DNA from: Spizellomyces sp. 'palustris'
Taxonomy: Eukaryota; Chytridiomycota; Chytridiomycetes; Spizellomycetales; Spizellomycetaceae
DNA length: 64,000 bases
Assembly (NCBI GenBank): GCA_006535965.1
Contig: QEAR01000070.1
Span: 48,791-112,790 of the forward strand
Direction: 5' to 3'
Part shown: positions 44,001-56,000 of the stretch, piece after piece
Layout of the letters: the number at the start of each line of letters is the position of its first letter
Position numbering within the stretch: position 1 is the first letter of the stretch
Program-made: the position numbers and the translations under genes
Notes under the pieces: model-generated
What the model was told of the DNA's origin: nothing
The model's database searches: none
The model's input: only the letters and a program-made list of their open reading frames with translations

Positions 44001-47000
44001 CAATTCCTTGCTAGTAAGGCCTTCAATCCAAATTGGTTTCCAGCTTCCTTTTAGTTTGCTTAGCTGTTCTACAAAATCCGGGCGTCGTGCGTCCAAACGA
44101 TCCGCTTCGCTTCCTTCAGATTTTAGATATCCATACTGCTCCAGTATCAGTTTGGCCAAACCATTCGGGTCGATAAGCCATTTGTCATGTTTTGTTGCAT
44201 TCATCAAGTTCAGATTTTGTCGAACAATGTTGACCTTAAAGAGGGCTAAGTTGGCTGGGATTCTTGTATCTTTCGTTAGCGGAATATTGTCAGCATGTCC
44301 ATTGATATGTTGCTTGATGAGACGTCGCCATATATCCTGTAGCTCAACCCTTTTCTCATCCGATAACGGGCCAAAATAGGCAAAAAGCCCACTGCGCATG
44401 AGCGTGTTTGCCAGTAACGATTCTTTACGGCTGCCGAGAGCATCAATACGGCTTTGGATTTTCTTTGACAGCTGTTGCAAAGACTTGATGAAGCGATCTT
44501 GGAACTGCAAGTACTTCCCTGTTTTTTTGCCATCATGGAAGGCACAGGTGGCTTGGAACATCTCGGCCAGAAGTGTGAAGATCGATTCAGATGCCCTTGA
44601 ATGCTCGGTGACTGGGGGCTCCCATGTATGCAAGGCTTCTCGTACAGTACCAGGAATATTGACATCCACCGTAATAAGAGCTACCCCTCGCAATTGGCTC
44701 GGTTGTTTCCGTAATCGCTCTATTGTCGGATGTAAGAGACCGGACTTGCGCGCGCGAATCATAATCAACTCATGAACTTCTTTAGAGGGAAAGATCAAAC
44801 CTGTCGCCGCTCGTAAGGAAATGAATGCTTTGCGATGCCGAAGAGGTGAATGCTTTGCACCAGGCTGTTTTATAGGTAGGACCACATCCGTGGATGAGGT
44901 TCCGTATTCTGCGAGGTATTCGGAGAACGCCCTTTCCGCGGCAATAAACACATCATTGGTGACTTCCAGCTGAATGACGCTGTCCAATTGATTCGCTGAT
45001 TGCCTTCCGTTTCGACTTAGTTGTACATATTCTGGCAATCGTTTCAGAAAAGCGGTTAACTTAGCGTAGGCCCTAGAGGAATAAGGATAAGGGGCTAATT
45101 AGGTAGCCTCAAACTGACGCGATCCTACTTGATTCCAAGAAGTCCCCCCATGTTCGCTTTTACGGAAGACTCGATCAGGTTTGTTCGCTTTTCGATTTGG
45201 TTTGCCAAAGTAAAATAGAACACTTTCCAATCCATGTCTTTGGGATAAACAAATGCAACGCCCCACCCGCGGCGATACGACATCCATTTCCAAAACTCGT
45301 GATCTGCCAATAAATCCGCCCACTTTCGGTTGACAGAGGATCCACGAGCAAGGGTCTTGTAATCGACGAACGAAAGCACCTTCAATCCCAGCTGGCATGG
45401 AAGCGCTCCTACTATGTCCACGTATAGGCGATTAACCTGACGTACAGCTATTGCACGCAAGCATATAAGGTTATCTCCCTCTAGGCCGCTTTGAATCAAT
45501 TCCTTCACCCTCAGGTCGCCGATTTTGACATTTGCAATTTCTCGCACGAATAACGTGGGATTCCGCATGACCCACTTCGCCAGTAGGGAGAAGTCCGCAT
45601 TCCATCCTACGAGTGCGCAACCAACTTTGATAATTCTCACCAGCAACGGGTTTGGGTTAGCGGCTGTGAGATGGAGCTTTATCAGGGTGAGATCGGCAAT
45701 TTCCAGCCGTCGACGAATATCCTGCCAGATGAATTGGCATTGATAAATCCCACGATCAGTTGAGAAATGCCGGCGCGGAACAATTCATACCTTAATGGTG
45801 TTCACGATGACTTCAAACGACCAGAACTCTGCTCTTCCCGCGTATACCGCAGACCATTTCTCGTCAAACACCGCTTTTTTCTGCTTCACAACTTCCTCGG
45901 CTTCACGAAGCGAAATCATTATCCGTTGATGCTTTGCTTTGAACGAACGGATTGCAGGAAGTATGTTAGATACCGTTATTGCGGCACGTGAGGCAACAAA
46001 AGGCGTAATTGCAGTGGAAGCTGCGACGTTTTTATCTGATGATTGAGATATGTGAGCATGAATTAGAAGATACTAGCAAGCAACGTGCGCGACAAATGCT
46101 GGTACCGTATAGAACTGGACGATGATAACCAAAGGTATTTGTCGGCTGCTTCACTGGAGCCGGCAGCGTTTCAATGCTACAAGATCGTAACTGGGAGAAG
46201 GCGTATACGGGTGAGATCACATGAGACCTTTAGCCGCAAGGTTAAGATATGCACCTTGTCGTATACTACAGTTGGTGTCGAATGCGCTGGCAGCTGCAAT
46301 AAATCCAGCAACGAGGCTCTCGCTTGCGACACGTAGGGATTGTCCGCAGGTTCCAGTAATTCTTCAATATCTTCCATCTTGAGAGACTCAAACAGATCGC
46401 GAATCCCTGTCAATTGCTTTTCTCCTTCTTCAACATCCGATGCCAATCTTTCTCTCAAAGTCTTCAGTTCATACAACGCCGTCTGATAATCACTGTGAGC
46501 AGAGGCAACCTTAGGATTTTCAAAGACAGGAGTATTATCCTCGCAGTGGAATGCTTGCTGCATCCATTGACTTTCGGAGATGTGATCAGCATGTCCGGGC
46601 TCGTGGGCATCGAAGATGCTAGTTGGAGAGAAGATTTCGCGGACGAGAGCGATACGACCAACCAGCTCACGTTTAGTGCTGGCGAGAATGGAGTATTGCT
46701 GTTGGAGTTTGGCACATTCTCCGGCAGACTCGATCAGCTTATCGCGAGATTTTGATAGCCGAGTGTGAGCATTTGCTGAGCCTACGACACGTTTTGCAGT
46801 ATTCAGGCGGCCCTGGGATTGCTCTTCTTTGACGCGTCGTACCTCACGAGAGGAAGAATAGAGTGTTTGAACCCATGCACATAGCTCTCGTGCAGCGATC
46901 CCGACTACCGCGCACCGGTCGGGTCTGAAAGTGGGTTCCTCCACGATTTTCTTGAGTTTATCGAGTACCGCCTCCTGAAGTGTATCGGCCGTCAGAGATG

Positions 47001-50000
47001 AGATGCGGAATATAAAAGAATGACTTGCAATGACTTTTCGGGCTTCCGTCCACGACTGTGGCTTATCGAACAGAATGCAGATGGCGCTGGCAAGGAACTG
47101 AACAGGAGGTGGTGGATCTGTCTCAGCTTTTAGTTCCTCAAAAGCGTCCTTTCGAAGAGCCTGCAGGCGCCGTATGCTTAGTTCCAAATTCTGCCGTGCA
47201 GCGCCAAGGCACGCATCCGCGGCATCTTGTTGCTTTTGGCGCCACTGTCGGTCTATGTTTTCTTCGTCGCTCTTCAGTTCCTTTCGCAATTGTTCTACAT
47301 CCATTTGTTTGTCTTTAAGCTGCTTTGTGACCACATTTAGTTGTGCCGTAGTTGATTCCAGCAACGCTGGGAGATTCTGAAGTTGGCTTCGTGTGTTGTC
47401 AACAATCGTTTTCACAAGTTCCCGTGCGTCACCAACCTTCGTCAAACACCGGCGGAACTTCTGGTTCTGAGAGATAAGCTCGTTTTTGGTATTCATATAA
47501 TATTCTGAGACGTGTTCAAGGAATTTTTCGTAGCCATTGATCGGCATTGATTTCAAGAAAGGATGTGACCCGCATTTGATTGCATGAATTACGGCGAGGA
47601 ACATCTGAGCTGCGCACGTGCTTAGGGATTCGGCAGAGGTGGACTCATCATTAACCGCCTCCAACAACCCAGAGTCAGAGAAGTAGTTTTGTGCGAGCGT
47701 TCGTAGGGATGTTTCATTGTAGTCATAGTAGATATCAGTTGTCAGGCTTGAGATGATTTTGGGATATTCAGCTGTCAAAGCGCGTCAGTCAAATGGGACA
47801 AGTATCGCATGCTAAATGAAAAAGCAAAAAAAGCATACCCAACTGATCGAGGACCATTCGATTTGCCATATCCACGCATACCACAATCTTCAAGTTCGTT
47901 AACGTTCTCTCATTAAGCTCTCTCTCAACATCCAACGCGCTCAAAGCCTTTCTATTCTCCCCTTTTACCAACCCAAGACCCGCTCCCCGCGATATCTTTC
48001 CTCTCCCATCACGCTCCGTCTGCTTGGCCTGATGTGCAATTTTGCTCAACATATCGTCATACTCTCCCGCTGTCCATAATTGGGCCGACCTGCCACGATC
48101 AAGAAGAGCGTTCAGATCCCCCAAAAAAGCAGGATTGAGGGCGCACTCCGCCGGGAGAAAAATTCCCACAACAACTTTTTGGAGCGAAATAGCGGCGTCG
48201 ATGATTTGTTTTCGAATGAAGAGGCGCCAAGTAGGAGTATGAATTGGGCCGATAACATTATACTCTCGGAATCGATATCCTCGCATTGCAGAGGCTAGTT
48301 TTGCGAGGTCTTTTTGCACATCGTGGACACAATGCCCAATTAGGAGCGCACTTGGATATTGGTCATCGCCCAAAACCCTGTCCAGCCTACAGAAATGATC
48401 TATAGCTCCCGGATACAAGGTAATGTCGCTCTTTACGAGTCCTTTTGCATCTCCCTGCGCGGTGAATATAGATATAGCTTCCTTAATCAGTTCTTCGCTG
48501 ACCTCGCGGTAGGCTACTCGATCCATGTATGCTGCTTGGATGAGCGATACGGTGGACTGCCTTACTGACGGTGAAAAGCCTAGAGTAAAAATAGATCGGT
48601 TTGCGTCGCGTTCATTGGGACGCACAGCCATCGTCGTCATATCGGAATACAAGTATGACACGCCGGATGAGGGTGCTGTCTGGTGAAAGTATTGCAGACA
48701 GACGCGGCCAATGATATCGTGGTATATCGAAGTGTCGCTAGGGCTTATTCGATCCTATGAAAAGGTAATTATAAACTTCAGAGGAATGTGTTTTAGGATA
48801 AAGGCAAAATACTCACCAAATAGACTCTGTCGACCTCAAAGCACCATGCCGTCTTCAAAGACCTGCTACTTATCCAGTCTTCCTCGCTAATTTTCATCAA
48901 ACCCCTTAGAACTTTGGCTGCATCTGAGGGCACAAAAAGCCTGATTCCCGATCGTTGTATTCTCAGTTTAATCAAATCGTGACACCTGAGTGTTGCATCA
49001 ATGACCATGTCAACCTTGTTCCCACGGTGATGCATATATTCCAGAAACGACTCCCGCATCTCGCAGTACGCATCCGCATCATGGAACTTGAATATAATAA
49101 AATGACGCACAAGCCGATGCGGTGGTGCTTCTAATTCCGAGCATCCGAGGATCGAGATGCGTCCTACAGATCTAAAAGTTGTATCGTTGCTCCAGTATCC
49201 GCCCATATCAGGAAAGGATCGCCAAAATTCAGCTACTGGAGACGGTGAAGAAGGCGGCGCCGACATAGGTACATGTAAATCGTCGACAAAAAGGGTCAAA
49301 GTTTTATTATTGGCGGGAACGTACGCCGCTGTTGCTTCATCTTTTACAAGCGTTTTATGAAGCAGAACGTGAAATTCTTCTGGAGTGGATGTTGGATGGA
49401 GCATGTGCGTGTGAATGATAGTCTTCTGCTCTGGTAGGCTGGCGAGCGTGCGTTCAGCGGCAAAGGTTTTGCCAGCACTCGGGCCCCCGGTAAACAGAAC
49501 GCTTTTGTGGTGCTGAAGGAGAGTGCTGGCGAGGCTTCTAATGTGGGAAATGACACTGTGTGTGGGCGATGGGGTCCATGATCTAGTGACAGTGTTGAAC
49601 ACCAACAGGAACAGACCGGAGCCTTCGTGCTGACTCTGGAGTACTGCCCAGAGCTGACTGGAAGATTGGTTTCCTTCCAGTAGTCTACATATGATGCCTT
49701 CAAATTCTGTCCGATGCTCCACATCGACGGCCAACCCGAATGACCACACTACAGCGTACCAGAAAACGTCTTCAATTACTCCTTCACAATCTTTCTCGAG
49801 GCAAGCTTCCACTAAGAGACACTGTAAGATTCCCAGAAAGGTACTAACGGATGATTGAAGATCCATTCCCCGGAGACGGCAAATCTCATCCAAAGAGGAG
49901 ACTAATTCTTTCATATAAATACCAAAAACAGCCTCCAAAGTGCATTGAAGAGTTGTCGCAAACGGCGAGAGATTCGGATCTTTCGGTATCTGGTATATCC

Positions 50001-53000
50001 ATTCCGAAATGCTGACCTCCCACGTCCACTTGGTTTTCATATGCAAGAGAGTAAACCGCGAAATGAACCCAGCTGAGACGTTATGGATATCTTCAGCTTC
50101 CCAAATTAGGGTTACTTGCTGGGGTAGCATCAGCCTTTTCCCTGTGCTTAAGCACAGTGCGCTTGGGTGCATCAACGAGGCGACCGCCTCGGTCCAGGAC
50201 GAGGAGTACGGGCCGTCGAGATGAATCCACGAGGGGTTAGGGTTTGAAGCGAGATCTTCTAAAATACCTTTTGTGGAGCCGGTTTGAGACGGGGATCCAG
50301 AGAGAAGCGCTGAGGAAAGCGCACTTGGATTGATCGTATATAATGGCATGGATTTGAAATGAGAAGCTGCACGGATTGTCGTCGTTTTACCAGTTTGTGG
50401 CGCTCCAAGGACGAGGACATGGGTGTTTGGTATGGATGTTGCAGTGAGGAGACCGTTGATGGCATTTTTCAGATGCATCTGCAGCGGACTCCAGTCGGGA
50501 GTTACGGTATCATTGCGGATATTGCCAGGGGATCCTGTGCATATGGCCAGAGAGGTTGATCCAAAAACGGCGCCCAAAACGTCTCTCAATATACCAACCT
50601 CTTCCCCGACCGCCTTTAACAGTCCCCACTCCCATAAACACCGCGCAACAACTTCGAGCTCGTCAAAATTGTCTCTCATCCGCCCCATATACCGGCAAAC
50701 AGACATTACACTCCTCACGGACCCCATTCGTATGCCCAGTCCCTCGCACCCCCGCCAAAAGGCGGCAACTTTTGCGGCGTAGCTTTCTGCATCCTTGAAA
50801 CTCGCATTCCGCAGTAATACGGCGGCGACAATTTCAGCTCCAGGTAAACGCAATGCAATCGGTACCATCCGATTCCGTACCGTCCCTCTAAACAGATCAT
50901 CGTCCATCTTCTCCGACGTTGCAAAACACCTGACATGCACGACGGGCGGTAATTTCATCACTCTTCCCAGAAACGATACAGAAGAAAGTTCCTTTCGTGA
51001 GGTTGCAGCCGTTAGTTCCCTAACCGCTTCAATACCCGCCAAGAAAACGCCCAAGGAATCCGGGCCTAATCTCTCCAGTTGTCGGAAGACAAGAAAACAT
51101 CCTGTCAGGACCATCCCCGTCAACAGCCTCCTCATGATCGCACTAGAGACTGCCGGAGAACAGCAGCATACGACGGCGAATCGACCAAGAGTTTGCGTAA
51201 ATTCGAGGAGAAGGGTCGTTTTTCCCGTATCTGGCGGGCCGTGCGTCAAGATTCCATGATTGGAAATTAATCCAGGCCAAATGTTAATGAATGTTCTCGA
51301 TGAAATACCCAGAGCCAGGCGGGCTGTAGGTGGAATGTATTCGAAGCCGTACGAGGCATGACAAAGATCTTGAGAGATAGTCACGGTCACTTCGTCTTCA
51401 TCGTAGTGATATTTGAGCGCATTCAGCCATTCCAACGACGTTTTCATATCTTCCGTTGTGCGTTGGGCATTCAAAAGACGTTGAATCCAGTCACGATCAG
51501 ACAGCGTAAGGGTCAAAAGAATTTTGGCTAACTTGTCTGATCGGGTAGTCAACTTTCTAATTTTGTCCACCGTTTGCGACAATAGAGCTTCCAAACCGCC
51601 TTTGATGCCTAAATTATCTTCAACCTCCAGCGTCCGCCGTACTTGATGGGCCAAAACTCGAATTTGTTCAGGAACATCCTCACCGTCCTCGTCACTATTT
51701 TTGTTTCTTAAAACGGTGAAGATCATCTCCTTGAGAGTAGATTGAATTTGCGTCTCAATCTTGGAGAGCAATTCTTCGATGCTCAGATGGGACGTGTTGA
51801 TAAAATTACGAAAAATCAGAGCTTCGCTTGTCCCGGATGTGGTGGATCTAATGCCGGTGATTTTGTGATCCTGTGCAGCTGAGGCGGAGGGCTGATGGAT
51901 CAGAGAGGTAAAATAAAAGTATCTAACATAACCGGCAGGAAGCTGTTAGCTCAAGGCTAGATAAGGTTTGGCCCATCCCGTCGTAGGAACGTACTTTGAC
52001 AGATATCCGTTCAACTCTTTGGGTTCTCTCTTGACCTTAACCAACTCCAACAATTCCTCATCAGCGCCAAAAAACAATCGCGGAAACCCAATCCGCTTTC
52101 CATCTAACCACCCTTGAACATCCTCAACCAGGGATCCCAGAACGCCCCTCATCTCCGTCAACCCCTCGGCGAGATCTGGCGCAGCGTCCACCAATGCTTT
52201 CATTCCCAAGTTCTTCTCAGCCTTTGCTAGGAGGGCGCGGTAAGTAGTTTCAACGGCTCTATATCGTTTGGTCTCCAATGGAAGCGCCAGTTGAACCTCC
52301 GTGGCATTAAAGAAAGAATGAGTCGAGAGAAGAAGTGGCTGAGTTTTGGACCATTCAGTAAGAGATTTGAGAGCCTTTTGAAGGTCATGTTGGAGCGCTG
52401 TAAATTGGTCAACGTAATGTTCAATGCCTGGGTCAGATCCTTCCAACAGCAACTCAACCGACAGCAAATCCGATTCAATAACGCCGATTAGCCTCTCAAA
52501 ACGGTTAATGACTGACAGTCCCGTTGCCTCATCCCGCGTAATTTGGATGGAAAGTTGGGCAAACCGGTTCTGAATCTCAGAGAGCGTTCGTGAGAGCGAT
52601 TGCTCTTGCTCTGCTTCTTGGAGAATTTCCAAGAGGTCTTCATATGTCAGCCCTAGATTTCGCCGCCCGATGGTTTTAGTGACAAGGGAAAGAGGTGTGG
52701 TGGTAATGTCAAAATCGGCGAAGCCGAGAGCATTGCGAACGGAATCCCAATGCCAACTACGGAATGAATCATAAGTTAGGACTTCCACAATAGGATATTC
52801 CGTTTCAAGAAATGCTGCTATTTCTTTCGCAGCGTGCTGCGCGATAGGTGGGTGTGCAATGCCCGATGGTGTAAAAACTTCCAGTAGTTCCGCACAGCGC
52901 TTCCGAACGTCGGACGCATGGATGCTACAGATTGGCTCATATCGCCAGCGGTCAAGATCTTCTCGATATTGCAGTAAACATGTGACCAAAGTTCTACGGA

Positions 53001-56000
53001 TGTGCATTGATAAAAGTAGGTCTTGCAGTTGCGACAATCGTTGAGCATCATCAATACATGACGCTTTACGGATGATGACGGTTGCGATATCAAGCGCATT
53101 TACTATGTGCTTGGAGATAGGCGTGAGAGACTTGAGCGTAATTGTGGTGGGATGATTTTGTGCTCTGGCGTCCTCATGCTCGTCATCTTCCGTCCTATCC
53201 TCCTCTTCTTCATGTTCCTCGTCATCCGCACCACTGCTACTTGTCGCCTCACCGATTGGTGTGGTCAGCACCTTATCCAGAGCAGCCTCCACCCCATCCC
53301 ACAATTCAACTATCATACACATTTCCTTCTCCACAACCGCACGCAGTCGTTCAATGGCTTCGCTCACTGCCCGTTTCCTCAATGCAGCAAACTCGGTCAA
53401 ACGGTCATACATGGTATAGGCGTCGTAGAAGCGCGTCACCAACTCATCATCTACCGCCCACTGTCGTTCGTCCAAAAACGATTTGAGCGACTTTACAAAG
53501 CTAGTTTGGCCTTGCAGAAGAGGAAGAGCGGCATCTAGGGACTGCAGAGATACACACGCAGACTTTGTTTGATCAAAGTTGCCGGCGGGTGGGTGAGTCG
53601 TGTATGTCGTGTAGACATCATGGATGTCCTGTACTTTACGGTCCAAGAGCCCCTCAAGAGCGGCAAAAATCCTTCTTCGGGTCTTCGAAACCCATTCCTT
53701 GATCTCGCTCTGGAATTTTTCACTGAATACAGCAAACATCCCACGCGGAGTCACCTTTGCAAGTCCAGCACCGTGCTTCTCAACAATGGATATGTCCCGC
53801 AATTGTGCATCGCATTTGATTAAAACATTTTCGGCCGAGTTGGCGACATCAACATCTAACACCGACACATGCGAGGCTGAACGAACTCGCGGCAGTATTG
53901 TGGCCGACAACCAGTTCACGAAATCACGACATGAGTTAATCCCTTCGTCGATCATTTCAGCGCAAAGTTCCTTCAAGAATACGTGGTCCTCGGGCGTCGG
54001 TATGTACGGCCCAGTGGGGAACTTGCATGTGACTGGGGTGAGCATGCAGGACAATGATTTTTTGAGAGCAGATTTCCACGATTCAAAGTCGATGCTGAAA
54101 GTAATACTATAGTCGGCGTTCCAGTCGAAGACGAGGTCAACTCGGATGCGTATGGCCCCTTGATGGAACGATTTATATATATCGGTTATCTTTGTTCGGA
54201 AGATGGGCATAATGGTCGATTTGGCGATGACAGCGACAAAGAATTTGAGAAGGGAGCGGGCAGTCTCAGCATCTTGTGTCTCCATAGTTGGTAACAACGT
54301 TTCCGGTGAATCCCGGGGTTCTACCTGATGCTCTCGAAAAGCCGTAGTTACCGCTGCTGACAGTACATTACCAATGTACTCAGAAACAGTTTGTACGAAT
54401 CCGCCATGTATGTGTGCGCATGCTTCAACGAATTCTTTGGGCGTAAAGAAGATACACCTCGTGTTGGGATCCTCAGAATCGTACGGGATTTCTCCACGTC
54501 GCAGGAAATCATTGATACCATCCTTCAGTAATCTTTGACACTCGTTTCGCAAGTAGAACACGACATCGTTGCATTTCTGCCGATAAAACTCAATGCGCGG
54601 ATATAGCAATGCTGCTAAACGTGCTACTTGACCGTTCACGGAGGACGTAACGCGGATCCGCTCATCTTGCCAGTGCGACTCCGAGAGAGTTGGAATTTTG
54701 AGGGGTTGAGGGAGGAACCTTTGCAAGTGACCGCTACAAAGAAGAGCAGCTTCGATCTGAGATCTTGTGTAATCATTTTGAATTTCGGCTCTAAGATTAA
54801 TGAGAACCTCCGGTGCAAATGTGAGAGACTCATCTTCCTCTTCTTCGGTCTCCCCGGCTTCATCTGCCTTGCCAATGGTAGTACCACATATGAACTTGGT
54901 CCACTGTCTTCTTTCTCTCCTTCTTTTCCTTAGCTCCTCAGCTAATAATCGCTCAGAGGCCCTCACTGGCGCATCGGCTATATAATCTTTCAGAAAGGGC
55001 CGTGCGATTGCAACACATTGGCGAAGCGCAAGACGATATTCAAACTCAACACGAATGGTATGGGCATGTACAAGTTTCTGATGGTGGGCATTTGGCGTTT
55101 CGCGAGGTAGCAAAATGTCGGCACGAGTTAGTTGCGTTGGCGGATTGCGGCGCTCCGGAAGGGGTTCTTCCCATTTGATAGTATATCTATTTTCAGCCGG
55201 ATCATAGGAGAGGACAGTACATGGGTGCCAGGCGATGGCTGGCGCTAATGCAGGATCGGGAGTATCAGGGCCACTTGGAGCTTGGGTACCTGGAGCTCGG
55301 CCCTTGGTGCGGACACCAGCTTTGTCTGATTGGGTCGAGAGAGGATCAACTAGTTGCTGCTGGGCGTCTTCGTGGTCCATAAAAAAATCTATTGCAAATG
55401 TGTGTCCAAGGCGTCTCCCAGGCCTAGAAATGGGGCGGTCGGGGTGTGATGCATAATGCTGGTCGATTTCTTTTTGTTCTGTCGACAGAATCGAAGGTAT
55501 GGTGTGAGGAACTTCGTCGCCCAGCCATTGTATTACATCTGCAGGAGTAGGTCTAGCCTCGTTGATGTGCTCCTCCTCCATCTGTTCCTCTCTCATTTTC
55601 AGTATATTGACACCTCTACACCCCTCCATTCTTGATTCTATTCTAGATGGCGACGGGGTCAGCCGTTTAGGAAACCGTCCAAGTTTAGGCAGCGGGTATT
55701 GTTTCGCAATATGACTGACCATGATATGCCCGTCCTCTTCATCAAAGTAGTAAGATGGAACGCGATGGAGCCCAAGCTGAGGTGGTAGGCGAACGTATAC
55801 TTTCGGTCCCGCAGTGCCACCAGTAGCACCGATTGGGACCAGCGCATGGTCTGCAGCAGGTGCCAGATGCCTGTCTGAATGCTGTAGAGTTGTTGGATCT
55901 GGAACTACCGATGGCGAAGTCCATGCAGTCCGAAAGATATCCGCTATTACTTTAAAAAACAACGATTTTGTCTCTCTGGATAGAGGCCGCTTCGTTCTTG

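Noticed and set aside
45126-45131. Apparent stop codon ending the F-box exon, suggesting a separate F-box gene
   Set aside because: The TAG is inside a GTAGGA splice donor; joining 45129 to 45072 restores GGA ATC AAG GCC and leads directly into AAA5 sequence.
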